NCBI RefSeq assembly: GCF_015140235.1
Contig: NZ_AP023321.1
Coordinates: 1,788,501 to 1,852,500 of the forward strand
Reading direction: 5' to 3'
Source: Solibaculum mannosilyticum
GTDB taxonomy: Bacteria > Bacillota > Clostridia > Oscillospirales > Acutalibacteraceae
Length of the DNA: 64,000 nucleotides
The translations under genes were made by a program, and so were the position numbers. The notes below the pieces were generated by a model. That model did no database searches. It saw only the letters and a program-made list of their open reading frames with translations, and was not told the DNA's origin. Below, in pieces: positions 1-9,090 of the stretch. Positions within the stretch are counted from its first letter, which is position 1. Each line of letters opens with the position of its first letter.

Positions 1-919
1 CCTCCCTCAGCCCCTTAAAGACCGGCTGCCGCATCCCGCCATTTGCCGTCTTCTCCATATAGCTGACGGTGCATACCATGGAGGGCCCAATCCACACAGC
101 ATCTTCGTTTCCATGCCCTTGGGGAACCTCAAGGGGCGGGCCAGACGCCTGTGGCTGTTCCAAAATCTTATGAAAGGGCGCTCCCCCTACGCCAAGGGTC
201 ACATGGCCTTTGTAAACCAGCCCTCCCGTTTCTGCGTATTGCCCCAGCACCAGGCTGGTCATGTGGTTGTCCTTCTGGATGTAGCCGCATACCACAAAGT
301 CCTCGTCCTGGAGGTTTTTGATCTTTACCCAGTCCTTGGTCCGTTTGCCCTGGATGTAGATGCTTTCTTTCCTTTTAGCAACAATGCCTTCCAACTGTTG
401 TTGCTTGGCCAGCTCGTACAGCGCAGCACCCTTACCTTCAAAATACCGGGATACCGCAATCCTTTCGTTCTCCTTGACTGCTTGTTTTAAGATCCGTTTT
501 CGCTCCATGAGAGGTTGGAACATCAAATCCTGCCCATCCGCCCAAAGGCAATCAAAGGCCACAAAGGTGGCCGGGTGTTTCTTGGCCGCCAGTTCCAGAC
601 GGAACCGGTTGCCCATCAGGCTACGGCGCTGGATTTCATAGAAATTTGGTTTCCCATCTACCAGTACCAGCAGCTCCCCATCCAGGATGCATTTCTTTTT
701 GACCTGCCGGTGCAGCTGCCATAGTTCCGGTACCTTTGGATTCAGGATCATGTTCCGTTTGTTGCGGAGCTCCGTGGTTTTCCCTTTCGGGTCCAAATAG
801 GCAATGCAGCGTTCCCCATCCCACTTCACTTCATAAAGATAACCGGGATGGTCAAAGGGGGCTGTATTTTCTGCAATCAGCATGGGATGCAAGTTTTTGC
901 GGTCAAAAAGCGATTCCAT
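1..919 (-). CDS. ligD: ATP-dependent DNA ligase (LigD ligase-domain type), 3' end beyond window
   Basis: Joins DNA ends using ATP; in bacteria this family partners with Ku in non-homologous end joining. The frame is open from the ATG at 919 to the window edge, giving 306 residues. Visible nucleotidyltransferase motifs: KWDGER near residues 32-37 (the adenylated lysine), FVAFDCLW (motif III region), EGIVAKR (motif IV) and WVKIKN (motif V). The protein starts directly with the ligase domain, so any polymerase or nuclease domain of a full LigD is absent upstream; it could equally be called a stand-alone LigC-like ligase. A GGAG ribosome site precedes the start. The truncated Ku gene lies 21 bases upstream on the same strand, so the two form one NHEJ operon. 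The family is clear; the C-terminus cannot be seen. Confidence 0.9.
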   Translation of the reverse strand, partial: MESLFDRKNLHPMLIAENTAPFDHPGYLYEVKWDGERCIAYLDPKGKTTELRNKRNMILNPKVPELWQLHRQVKKKCILDGELLVLVDGKPNFYEIQRRSLMGNRFRLELAAKKHPATFVAFDCLWADGQDLMFQPLMERKRILKQAVKENERIAVSRYFEGKGAALYELAKQQQLEGIVAKRKESIYIQGKRTKDWVKIKNLQDEDFVVCGYIQKDNHMTSLVLGQYAETGGLVYKGHVTLGVGGAPFHKILEQPQASGPPLEVPQGHGNEDAVWIGPSMVCTVSYMEKTANGGMRQPVFKGLRE

Positions 920-940
920 AAAAATTTCTCCGTCATTCGA

Positions 941-1657
941 TTAAGAAGCATTTCCGGCCTTGGCTGTTTTCTTCCTACCAGGACCTCTTTTGGACGGCGT
1001 TTTCCCTTTGTCCCCCATCTGCTTTAAAGAGGCTTCCAGCGCATCCATGATGTTGATGACGTTGGAGGGCTGCTGGCCGGGCGCTTCGGTAATCTCTTTC
1101 CCATTGATCTTTGCCTCGATGATTTCCCGAAGCCGCACCTGGTATTGATCGTGATAGAGGGTTGGATCGAAGGCTTGCGACATCCCCTTGACCAAGGCTT
1201 TGGCCATGGTGAGTTCTGCTTCCGGTAATTTTGGATGGGCCGGTTCCTTGGGCATCGCTTTTACCTCGTCGTGGAAAAAGAGGGTTTCCACTAAAATCCC
1301 CTGTTCGGTTGGGATCAGGCACAGCAGCTTTTCGCTCTGACCAATGACGCTTTTGGCAATGGCCACTTTCCCTTCCTCCAGCATGGCTTTACGGAGCAGC
1401 TCATAGGTTTTGTCCCCTCCAGCCTCCGGAACCGCATGATAGGTTTTGTCATAATAAATCGGACATATTTCATGGATGTCGGCAAAGTGTAGGATTTGGA
1501 TGGTCCGGTCTTTAGGAGTTTTGGCCTTCTCGAAATCTTCGTCGGTCATTGTCACATACCGGCCGGGCTCAAACTCAAACCCCTTGACGATGTCTTGGCT
1601 CCCCACCTCTTTGCCGCAGCTTGCGCATACCTTATTGATAGTCCATACGAATATCAA
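941..1657 (-). pseudogene. ku: Ku protein, N-terminally truncated
   Basis: Ku forms a ring on double-strand ends and recruits the ligase in bacterial NHEJ. The readable protein picks up the Ku core at KVCASCGKEV and EDFEKAKTPKDR and continues to a Lys/Arg-rich tail (KRGPGRKKTAK), matching the middle and C-terminal parts of the family. The usual first 50-60 residues (the MARxIWKGxISFGLVxIPV region) are missing. The frame instead opens at a TTG at 1657 in unrelated AT-rich sequence, with no ribosome site. The break falls at about 1632-1642, exactly where a Cas8c-like fragment begins on the opposite strand. I call it a pseudogene; the alternative is an assembly junction. Without the N-terminus the ring fold should fail, so NHEJ is probably inactive unless another ku exists. 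Confidence 0.8.
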
Positions 1658-1972
1658 TATGGAGCTGCACTTGCTATTCTTGATACCCTAGCTACATATA
1701 CCACTAAAATATGCGAAGAATCGTCCCTGTCACTTTCAGTCAAATATTCAGGAATGGTAACTAATCAGCCACATCAATTTTTAGAATTATGTGAGAATTA
1801 TGTCATGAAAGCAATTCCTCGTGATTTGGTGCAACTAGATGAATTATGGGACAAGCTGGGTGAAATCAAAATTAATCTAGTCAATTTAACAAAAGTAGGA
1901 GCTGTATACCTGCTGGGATATCATCAGACGTTATCCTTATTGCAGAAAAAAGGGTATAAACATAGTTTTTGA
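1631..1972 (+). pseudogene. Cas8c C-terminal / Cas11c-like remnant
   Basis: About 113 codons in an AT-rich stretch end in VGAVYLLGYHQTLSLLQKKG. By eye this parallels the C-terminus of the Cas8c encoded at 9807-11792. YEYQYGAALAILDTL matches [13 protein letters not shown], then comes a helix-rich middle of similar length, then VYLLGYHQT matches VYLLGYSHE. The aligned part is the region that functions as Cas11c. No start codon or ribosome site belongs to it: the frame runs backwards into antisense Ku sequence, so its 5' part is lost at the same junction that truncates ku. Base composition differs from both the Ku gene and the intact cas8c, pointing to another I-C system as source. The assignment rests on motif spacing only. 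Confidence 0.4.
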
Positions 1973-2003
1973 TATCCTAACTATGTATGGATTTATGTAA
2001 TTC

Positions 2004-2032
2004 TTGACAGTTATTGAAGAAGCAGATATACT
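2004..2032 (+). promoter_or_regulatory. consensus sigma-A promoter of candidate small RNA
   Basis: TTGACA (2004-2009) and TATACT (2027-2032) are separated by exactly 17 bases. The start would be near 2039. No open reading frame follows before a strong terminator about 55 bases further on. Confidence 0.7.
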
Positions 2033-2038
2033 AAACAT

Positions 2039-2125
2039 GTTTTAAGGTCTGATGGATTGCCCTTGTTATGAGGGTAGTGGTTTGATGTACGAGGCTGGGC
2101 GCAGTATGCCCAGCCTTGTTTTTTT
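2039..2125 (+). ncRNA. candidate small RNA of about 85 nt
   Basis: A consensus promoter is followed by about 85 bases with no credible ORF. The stretch holds a small hairpin (CCCTT, loop, GAGGG, about 2060-2076) and then a perfect 9-bp terminator stem (AGGCTGGGC at 2092-2100 and GCCCAGCCT at 2108-2116) running into T residues. Promoter, short structured body and terminator together are what an independently transcribed sRNA looks like. It sits just upstream of the beta-clamp-like operon, so it could be an antisense or copy-control RNA of that element, or a short attenuated leader. I do not recognise it as a known family. Confidence 0.5.
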
Positions 2126-2158
2126 ATCTGCAAAATAATTACGGTAATGGCAAAGATC

Positions 2159-2193
2159 GACCGGCTTAGTGACATCTAAGCCGGTCTTTTTTT
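2159..2193 (+). terminator. intrinsic terminator
   Basis: GACCGGCTTA (2159-2168) and TAAGCCGGTC (2177-2186) form a perfect 10-bp stem followed by seven T. It is the second terminator in 100 bases and isolates the following operon from upstream transcription. Confidence 0.8.
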
Positions 2194-2232
2194 GTTTCAT
2201 TATAAAAAACGATTAAGAAAGGACAGTGAAAA

Positions 2233-2388
2233 ATGATTGCTTCCCCATCTATGGATACCAGAAAGGTAAAGGAACAATTAGATCTACAACGGAAAATTTG
2301 GAGTACACAAAGCTATGAACAGGCGCTGCATCTAATCGGCAGCTTTGTGGAACTCCAGGAGGTGCAATATTATGATCGTACAAATTAA
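2233..2388 (+). CDS. small hypothetical protein, 51 aa
   Basis: A 51-codon frame starts at an ATG preceded by AAAGGA at a suitable distance. It overlaps the first 17 bases of the next gene, whose AGGAGG ribosome site lies inside it, so the two would be translationally coupled. The product is hydrophilic with several Lys and Gln residues (DTRKVKEQLDLQRKIW) and has no motif I recognise. Support comes only from ribosome-site placement and coupling. Confidence 0.45.
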   Translation: MIASPSMDTRKVKEQLDLQRKIWSTQSYEQALHLIGSFVELQEVQYYDRTN

Positions 2389-3538
2389 CAGGGAGCTTCT
2401 TCACCAGGCTGCGAAGGTCGCAGCAACGGCGGCCGTTGTCAACCGGGATATGCCGGAAATCAGCGGAATTTTAATGGAAGCAGATGAGGATATCGGAGAA
2501 ATTCAACTGACGGGAACCAATATCCGCACTTTTATCCGCAAACGGCTGCAAGGGAAAGATGTGCATATCGAAAAAGGAGGCCGTATTGTTCTCAAAGCAA
2601 GGCTATTTGTAGAAATGCTTGCCCGGCTGGATGGAGAAGTGGTGTCTTTCAAACAGTATGGTCCGGAAGTTTGGATTTCTTCCGGTTCCGCCACCTATAC
2701 GGTTGTGTCCATGTCGCCGGATGCATTTCCAAAATTCGACGTCCCCTTTCCGGAAGAGACGGTTTCCATCACAGGGATCCACAACCTGCTTCGTCGTGTC
2801 CTATATGCAGCTTCCTGCCAAGATAATCAGCCTACCTTACAGGGAATCTCCATAGACTTACAAAAGGAGTCGTCCCGTGCAAGCGCCGCCGATGGATACC
2901 GGATGGCCGCAGGTTATTCTCCGCATTGTTCGGATGGCGAACTACACGTGGTATTGCATAACAAGGCTGTACAAACTTTACTTAGGATTGCTCCAAAGAA
3001 TGATCCTTTGTACGTAGGAGTTGTCAATCGATACGCCGTGTTTTTTAACCGGGAAATCTTATTTGCTACCATGCTTTTAAATGAGCCTCCTGTACCGATT
3101 AACGCCGTACTCTCTCATATCAAGCCTTCCGCCTATGCGCTGGTGGATGCAAAGAATTTTTTCTCCGCCTATTATGTAATTGCCAACAGCTTTCGAGCAA
3201 CCGATGATCTATGTGTAAACCTGAAGGTTCTAGAAGCCACGGCCTTTATTGGCGCAGAAACGGGATCAGGAAAAGTGCAGGCGAAAGTAAAGGCAGAGAA
3301 GGCAAAACCGACTTCCCTAGAAGGATCCAACTATAGTCCTCGCTTGCTAGTCGATTTTCTCCAGCGCGCTTCCGGGCCTTTGGAGCTTATTTTTGACGAA
3401 ACGGGCTTTCTGATCCTGAAGGCCAATCAGAGTTTTTGCGCCGTGCCTCCCCGCGGCCCTGCCAGGACACAAGCGCCGGAAAAGAAAAATGGAAAACAAG
3501 GTAAGAGAAAAGGAAAGAAAGAAGATATCGCCGCCTAG
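2372..3538 (+). CDS. DNA polymerase III beta-clamp (DnaN)-like protein of an accessory element
   Basis: The protein resembles the sliding clamp that tethers DNA polymerase. It shows the duplicated clamp-type fold signature: an N-terminal stretch (LLHQAAKVAATAAVVNRDMPEISGILMEA...IQLTGTNIRTFI), a middle domain beginning near LLRRVLYAASCQDNQPTLQGISID with SAADGYRMA, and a C-terminal domain ending in GFLILKA. A Lys-rich tail (KKNGKQGKRKGKKED) is not part of the usual clamp. The start is the ATG at 2372, which has AGGAGG 10 bases upstream; an in-frame ATG at 2345 has none. Clamp homologues of this divergent type occur on clostridial mobile elements. Its neighbours are a 51-aa ORF and a broken AAA ATPase, so it may be a remnant replication or regulation module. 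Function here is unproven. Confidence 0.7.
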   Translation: MIVQINRELLHQAAKVAATAAVVNRDMPEISGILMEADEDIGEIQLTGTNIRTFIRKRLQGKDVHIEKGGRIVLKARLFVEMLARLDGEVVSFKQYGPEVWISSGSATYTVVSMSPDAFPKFDVPFPEETVSITGIHNLLRRVLYAASCQDNQPTLQGISIDLQKESSRASAADGYRMAAGYSPHCSDGELHVVLHNKAVQTLLRIAPKNDPLYVGVVNRYAVFFNREILFATMLLNEPPVPINAVLSHIKPSAYALVDAKNFFSAYYVIANSFRATDDLCVNLKVLEATAFIGAETGSGKVQAKVKAEKAKPTSLEGSNYSPRLLVDFLQRASGPLELIFDETGFLILKANQSFCAVPPRGPARTQAPEKKNGKQGKRKGKKEDIAA

Positions 3539-3565
3539 ATCCATCTATAGAAAGGACAAAAACAG

Positions 3566-4860
3566 ATGTTACGAGACAAGATGATCGCAATTATGGAGTA
3601 TGTAAACAGCCAGGAAGCGGAACGGGAAGAGCTGGTACACGCCATTGCCCTGGCTTTGCTGACCAGAAAAAACCTATTCGTTTTAGGGGATACCGGGCAA
3701 TCCAAATCCCATGCCGTTACTCTCTTTTGCCGGCAGATTGAGGACGCCAAAATGTTTCTGACGGTGATGAGCAAGCAGACCGACCAGGAGCAATTGTTCG
3801 GCCGATTGGATTTATCCAGCTTGATTCCGGGAAATGTATCCCAGCGGACCTTGGATCGGGATCTGGGGCTATGCCCAGCTTAAGGAACAGCTGGCATGCT
3901 GCCGTCAAAATCCTAACGATTTAACCGCTTTGAAGGCCGCTGCCCAAACCCAGCAGAAAATGGAGATTCTTCGCAAGTGCCTTAGCGAATGGCACGGTGG
4001 CCGTACCGAGTATCACTATCGGTAAGATTCCAGAAACCCATATATGCTTCCTGGATGAGCTGTTCAAGGCGAACGAGGGCCTTTTGGACTCCTTGCTGAT
4101 GGCGCTTAACGAGCGCCAATATGTCAACGAAGGGGTTGTGATGTCCATTCCAGTTGTAAGCTTCTTTTCCGCCTCCAACGAAATCCCCAACTTTAACAAT
4201 CCGGAAGAACGGATTCTCAAGGCCCTTTACGATCGGTTTGATCTAAAGGTACATACCCACTATGTTCAGAACAAAACAAAGCGAATAGAGGTTCTGCATA
4301 AGAAACAGGATACCTCTCCCCAAAAGCCCTTTGACGAAACTATTACCATGCAGGAACTTGTATTCATGCAGGATGAAGTCCGGCAAGTTACTATATCCAA
4401 AAGCATCAATGAGTTGTGGGACAATATCCTGTGTGAACTGCGTAAAAAGGAAATCCATGTGTCCGACCGTACCTACTTTAATTACAGTGAATTGGTCAAG
4501 GCCGAGGCATGGCTGCAAGGACGGGATCAGGTGCTGCCGGAAGACATGAGTATCTTGGTCAACTACCTTTGGAACCGGCCGGAAGAAATTCCGGTTGTGG
4601 AAAAGGCGATACAGGATATGATCGAAGACCCTATGGGGGATCAGATCCGGGATATCCAAGGACGGGCTTATGGATACTTCGACGAATTTTCCAAAGACAG
4701 CAATAAAAACAAAGCCTTAGTGCAGCTGCGTCGGAATCTATTGGGCTGCTATGACCAAGCAACGGCTTTGAAGGATAGCCTTCCCGATGATTCATCCGCG
4801 CTGACAGCCTTCAACAGTTTGATCGACACATTGGAAAATTTGAGCCGGGAGGCTTATAAC
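3566..4860 (+). pseudogene. RavA/MoxR-type AAA+ ATPase, two frameshifts and lost C-terminus
   Basis: MoxR/RavA ATPases are chaperone-like AAA+ proteins that usually act with a von Willebrand-A partner. Three consecutive reading frames together give one protein. The first (3566-3883) carries the P-loop GDTGQSKS and LFGRLDLSSLIPG. The second (about 3865-4015) carries YAQLKEQLACC and ILRKCLSEWHGG. The third (about 4010-4860) carries the Walker B region ICFLDELFKANEGLLDSLLMALNERQYVNEG and sensor-1 FFSASNEIPNFNNPEERILKALYDRF. Single-base shifts near 3865 and 4015 break it. After LIDTLENLSREAY the frame runs into integrase sequence, so the normal end and any VWA partner gene have been deleted. A GAAAGGAC ribosome site precedes the first ATG. 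The original role is unknown. Confidence 0.75.
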
Positions 4861-4861
4861 T

Positions 4862-5026
4862 GCAACTCGTGCCTTACAATTGGACGATGTTGATCTAAAG
4901 ACGGTATCGGAAGCCCTCGGCCATGCGAAAGCTTCTACGACACTTAACATGTACGTCCATTTGGAAGACAAAAAGAAGCAGGAAATGGCGAGAAAATTTA
5001 ACCGCATGTCCAGTAGAAAAAGGTAA
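4862..5026 (+). pseudogene. tyrosine recombinase (phage-type integrase), C-terminal remnant
   Basis: The last 54 codons of a tyrosine integrase are readable: TRALQLDDVDLKTVSEALGH (the RH..LGH catalytic block) followed by the nucleophile region TTLNMYVH, with tyrosine in its usual place, and a basic tail. The upstream domains, including the first catalytic arginine, are gone, replaced by ATPase sequence in another frame. The remnant points toward the tRNA-fMet gene 229 bases away. That is the usual arrangement of an integrase beside its tRNA attachment site, so this is probably the scar of a deleted integrative element. Confidence 0.75.
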
Positions 5027-5220
5027 GGTTTTTACTGGATAAGAAACATCATAAGCAAAAGAAATATGGTGAGGGATAAGCAATATATATTGTGGTATCG
5101 GTATACCCATTTAGTCGCAATGGAAAGAAAGGAGGAAAAATGAAGGATCAGACAAAATGCTTGCAGAGAAAATCAAAAAGAGAGAAAGTGATTGGATAAT
5201 AAACCAGGGAATAAAAGGAA

Positions 5221-5254
5221 AAAGCTCATGAAACTTAGGTTTCATGAGCTTTTT
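5221..5254 (-). terminator. bidirectional terminator after tRNA-fMet
   Basis: AAAGCTCATGAAAC (5221-5234) and GTTTCATGAGCTTT (5239-5252) form a perfect 14-bp stem with A and T tracts on both sides. It lies immediately 3' of the tRNA gene and would also stop transcription coming from the integrase remnant. Confidence 0.8.
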
Positions 5255-5331
<77 letters not shown>

Positions 5332-5411
5332 ATATCAGCACTCTTAACGAAGAGTGCTTTATTATTATACACAACCCATTGATAAATTGCAAGTGTTTTC
5401 TTAAAGAATTT

Positions 5412-6242
5412 TCAAGATAACTTTTTTTCAGCTTTTTTATTCCTCTGAGGTATGGTACTGAGGAGATACGAAAAAATCAGTCCCGCTATCATCAGAAGCA
5501 GAGAAATTATAGTTGTCATATTTCCTTCAAAGGGAGGCACAATGGCCAAAACCGATCCTGCTAAAAGGCCAAAGACAATGTAACTCATAATACCATAGGC
5601 CCTTTGATACAAATAGGAAACCAACTTGGCAAACAATAAAATAGATACTACCAATCCTAATGCAATAGGCAGCATAGACAAGATATCAAAAGAAGTCAAA
5701 ATATGGAGAAGCGTTTCATAAGCGCCCAACGCCATCAAAATAAAAGACGCGCTAATTCCTGGAATAATAGTTCCAAATCCAATGATGGCTCCGCTCAGAA
5801 ACAACATGATAAAAGATTCATTCATCGGTCCGGATGACACTGGATTGATCTGGTTAAGAATTGCCAGTACCGCGGTTACAATAAAAGCTACACCTGCCCA
5901 TATCAAATAGGACTTGCGAAACCCTCTGTCATTGGCTTGGCGTACCACTGCTGGAAAGGTTCCGATCATGAGTCCAATAAAGAGACAGCGGATCTGTGTA
6001 TTATAATTTTCAAAAAGGTACTGGATGACATTACTAAATAAAAGGACTCCCAGTGCACCTCCCACAATCAGAGGCCATAAAAATTTTATTTTCTCTTTGA
6101 AATTTCGATAAAAATGGGCGACTGCGTCTGTGAGTTTATCGTAGATCCCAAAGATAACGGCAATAGAACCTCCACTGACGCCGGGGGCAATGGATCCGAT
6201 GCCGATCAAAAAGCCTTTCGCAATATTTTGGATTGTCTTCAT
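5412..6242 (-). CDS. popT: DUF368 membrane protein (PopT-type undecaprenyl-phosphate translocase)
   Basis: A 276-residue polytopic membrane protein with about eight hydrophobic segments. It carries the DUF368 signatures GIGSIAPGVSGGSIAVIFGIYDKL near the N-terminus and GFGTIIPGISASFILMALGAYE in the middle, an inverted-repeat pair of the SxxPGxSG type. Members of this family have been shown to recycle undecaprenyl phosphate across the membrane, feeding cell-wall polymer synthesis; that function is transferred here by family. The start is preceded by AAGGAG. It is monocistronic, between the tRNA and the divergent cas operon. The basic tail (PQRNKKAEKKLS) is predicted cytoplasmic. Confidence 0.85.
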   Translation of the reverse strand: MKTIQNIAKGFLIGIGSIAPGVSGGSIAVIFGIYDKLTDAVAHFYRNFKEKIKFLWPLIVGGALGVLLFSNVIQYLFENYNTQIRCLFIGLMIGTFPAVVRQANDRGFRKSYLIWAGVAFIVTAVLAILNQINPVSSGPMNESFIMLFLSGAIIGFGTIIPGISASFILMALGAYETLLHILTSFDILSMLPIALGLVVSILLFAKLVSYLYQRAYGIMSYIVFGLLAGSVLAIVPPFEGNMTTIISLLLMIAGLIFSYLLSTIPQRNKKAEKKLS

Positions 6243-6487
6243 GCCTGTAAATTCTCCTTCACGTCGTTACTCTGAGAGGATTATAACATAAATGATTGCC
6301 GAATCTATGGGGGAAAAGGTTTGTTTTCAGAAATTTAAAAATGAAATTTTTTTGTATATAGATACCTGTTACATATAAATCCTGATGTTTTTCTAGTTTC
6401 GACATTTTCTTCAGGCGTATTTTTCACAATTTGCGCCACAAAAAATATTATTATTCGACAAAAATTATACTATTTTTCAAAAATATA

Positions 6488-6516
6488 GTGTGATTTATCC
6501 TCACACCGTGTATACT
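6488..6516 (+). promoter_or_regulatory. cas operon promoter -10 with overlapping inverted repeat
   Basis: In the AT-rich 330-base gap before cas3, TATACT (6511-6516) is a good -10 element. No clear -35 precedes it. Instead GTGTGA (6488-6493) and TCACAC (6501-6506) form a 6-bp inverted repeat with a 7-base gap just upstream of the -10, where a repressor or activator of the cas operon could bind. No other gene is visible in 6243-6571. Confidence 0.45.
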
Positions 6517-6571
6517 ATATTTAGCATTAGGAATCTATCGCTTTCAATTTTATATGCGGGAGATTGATACA

Positions 6572-9046
6572 ATGAAAATTCTTGCCCATCTCTTCGAAGA
6601 TTTTCCTCCCTGGAATGAGCAATCTTTGACCGATCATTGTCGATCGGTTGCCAAGCTTGCCAGCGTTTCATTGGAATCCATCGGATTGAGCCAGCTGGGG
6701 TATCTCTGCGGTCTGGTTCACGATATGGGAAAAGCTTCCCCTGATTTCCAAACCTATATCCGTTCTGAGGATTCTTCCCTACGAGGAAAAATTAATCACA
6801 GCACGGCCGGCGCAAGGTATATCTGGGAGCGTTGGGGACAGCATCCCGGTCCCACTCAACTGGCTGCTCAGATCGCTGTCATCTCCATTTTATCCCACCA
6901 CGGCCATCGGATCGACGTCCTGAGCCCTAACGGGGAATTTGTGATGAAGAAACGCCTTTTTCCTCACAAAGATATCGCATACGAGAAAACCCGTGATCTT
7001 TTTCTCAGCCAGTGCATCCCCGCTTCCGAGATCGAACAGGCTGTAACGCAGGCGTCTTATGAGCTTACCTTACTGTGTGACAAAATAAAATCGTGTGTCT
7101 TGGGACATTCTCCCAAAGACAACCTCTTCTATCAGAGCCTTCCTGCAAAAGAAAAGGCCGATGAAGAAAACTACTATATTCACCAGTCTCTCCGGTACTT
7201 TTTAGGCCTCATCAGTCGCCTTGCCTTCAGCGCCTTGGTGGATGCTGATTGGGAGGACACGGGAGCTTTTGGGGAACATCGATGTCCTCAACCGGTTTGG
7301 GAATCGGTCCCTTGGGATTTCCTTCAGTCCCATCTGGAGGACAGGCTGTCGGCTCTCCCCCAAAAGGGACGTCTTACTCCCTATCGCCGCCAGATTTCCG
7401 ATCTCTGTTTGTCCGCCGCCCAGCGTGGTCCGGGGATCTATCGCCTCAGCGCCCCTACCGGCGGCGGCAAGACCTTCGCCTCACTTCGGTACGGTATCGC
7501 CTGCTGCAAAAATCAACATGCGCCCCATCTCTTTTACATCGCCCCCTTCCGCTCCATTCTCAGCCAGAACGCCGGGAGCATTCAGAGTGTTCTCCCCCAC
7601 GAATACAGGGATTCTCAATCGTCCCCCCATCCCTGCGTTTTGGAGCATCATTCCGATGTGACGGTGGATTCCAACACCCAAGAGGGTGAAGCAATGATCC
7701 GTCACATGCAGAGGTGGGACCGTTGTCCGGTGGTATTGACCACCACTGTCCAGCTGCTCAACACCTTATTTGCTGCACCGCGCCAAAACGTCCGGCGAAT
7801 GGCGTCTTTAGTCGGATCGGTCTTGATCTTCGATGAGGTGCAATCCATCCCTGCAAAAATGCAATACCTTTTTAATATGGCCCTCAATTTTTTAGCGGAT
7901 GTTTGTGGCTGTACCATTTTATTGTGCACCGCCACTCAGCCTGAGTCTCAGCACCTGGCCTTTCCGCTATGGCCTATGCCGCAGCCTGATTTAGTCCCTT
8001 TTTCAGTCGATCGAAACGAAGCGTTCCGCCGGACTAGAGTCCTTAATATGGTCTCCTCTCCGGGCTACAGCTGCAAAGAAATTGCCCAACTCACTTTAGA
8101 AAAGCTGAGAGACGCTCCTCATATCCTCGTTGTGCTCAACACAAAGCTGGCTGTGAGGAATTTGTACCAGGCGCTTCGGGAAGCGGCTCCTGACTGTCAG
8201 CTTTTCCATCTCAGCACCTCACAGTGCTCCTCTCACAGGGAACACTGCATCCGGGAAATCCGGGATGCCCTTCCAGATCCGCAAAAGCCACTGATTTGCG
8301 TCAGCACTCCGCTCATCGAAGCCGGCGTGGATTTGTCCTTCGACTGCGTCATCCGCAGCTTGGCCGGGCTGGACAGCATTGCTCAGGCCGCCGGACGGTG
8401 CAACCGTCACGGGGAAAGCGATATCCGGGACGTCTTATTGATTCAATGCCGGGAGGAAAGCCTCAATCGTCTGCCCGACATCCGCTGGGGACAGGAGGCT
8501 ACTCTCGCAGTTCTCGACAGCCATCCCGCCGATCTCCTCTCCCCGGAAGCCATCCAAATGTATTACCACCGTTATTTCCTCACCGAACAGATGAAGAATA
8601 CCATGGGGTATCCTCTTCCAAGCGCCTCTTCTGAGAGCCAGACTTTATTCGATCTCCTGGGATACAATTCCTATGGCCTGGAGGCATGCCGAGAAGAAAA
8701 CGGCGGCATACCGTCCCTGCCCCTTTGGCAGGCCTTTGAAACTGCGGAAACTGCTTTTGAAGCCATTGAAGGCGGCGGACACACGGTGCTTGTCCCTTAT
8801 GGAAAAGGGGAAGAGCTCATTGAGAAACTGGCGTCCAATCCGCCTATCTATGAAATAGGACGCATTTTGAGAGAAGCACAGCCTTTTTGCGTCACACTGT
8901 TTGAACACGAATACAAGTCCCTCTGTGAAAAACAGGGGCTTTATCCCCTGGCAGGCGGTTCCATCTACGCATTGCAGCCTTGTTTCTACGACGACGCCAT
9001 AGGCGTTTGCTTGGAGCCCTGCTCCTCTCCCCTGCTTTTTGTGTGA
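6572..9046 (+). CDS. cas3: CRISPR-associated helicase/nuclease Cas3 (type I-C)
   Basis: Recruited by the target-bound Cascade, Cas3 unwinds and degrades foreign DNA. The N-terminal HD nuclease domain carries [10 protein letters not shown] and LVHDMGK, then HSTAGARY and the LSHHGH segment. The SF2 helicase follows with Walker [10 protein letters not shown], the DEVQ box ([10 protein letters not shown]), TATQP, a [15 protein letters not shown] motif and the [10 protein letters not shown] motif VI. At 824 residues it is a full-length single-chain HD-helicase Cas3. I prefer the ATG at 6572, which has GGGAGA upstream; an in-frame ATG at 6554 lacks a ribosome site. It opens a compact operon running through cas2. 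No active-site change is visible. Confidence 0.96.
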   Translation: MKILAHLFEDFPPWNEQSLTDHCRSVAKLASVSLESIGLSQLGYLCGLVHDMGKASPDFQTYIRSEDSSLRGKINHSTAGARYIWERWGQHPGPTQLAAQIAVISILSHHGHRIDVLSPNGEFVMKKRLFPHKDIAYEKTRDLFLSQCIPASEIEQAVTQASYELTLLCDKIKSCVLGHSPKDNLFYQSLPAKEKADEENYYIHQSLRYFLGLISRLAFSALVDADWEDTGAFGEHRCPQPVWESVPWDFLQSHLEDRLSALPQKGRLTPYRRQISDLCLSAAQRGPGIYRLSAPTGGGKTFASLRYGIACCKNQHAPHLFYIAPFRSILSQNAGSIQSVLPHEYRDSQSSPHPCVLEHHSDVTVDSNTQEGEAMIRHMQRWDRCPVVLTTTVQLLNTLFAAPRQNVRRMASLVGSVLIFDEVQSIPAKMQYLFNMALNFLADVCGCTILLCTATQPESQHLAFPLWPMPQPDLVPFSVDRNEAFRRTRVLNMVSSPGYSCKEIAQLTLEKLRDAPHILVVLNTKLAVRNLYQALREAAPDCQLFHLSTSQCSSHREHCIREIRDALPDPQKPLICVSTPLIEAGVDLSFDCVIRSLAGLDSIAQAAGRCNRHGESDIRDVLLIQCREESLNRLPDIRWGQEATLAVLDSHPADLLSPEAIQMYYHRYFLTEQMKNTMGYPLPSASSESQTLFDLLGYNSYGLEACREENGGIPSLPLWQAFETAETAFEAIEGGGHTVLVPYGKGEELIEKLASNPPIYEIGRILREAQPFCVTLFEHEYKSLCEKQGLYPLAGGSIYALQPCFYDDAIGVCLEPCSSPLLFV

Positions 9047-9090
9047 AGATCGCTCTGACAGATACAAAAATAGAAAGGAGACATGTCTTT

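Noticed and set aside
5140-5199. 19-codon ORF with a good AAGGAGG site upstream of the tRNA terminator
   Set aside because: Too short and Lys/Arg-rich with no conserved feature; it could be the start of a deleted gene but cannot be supported.
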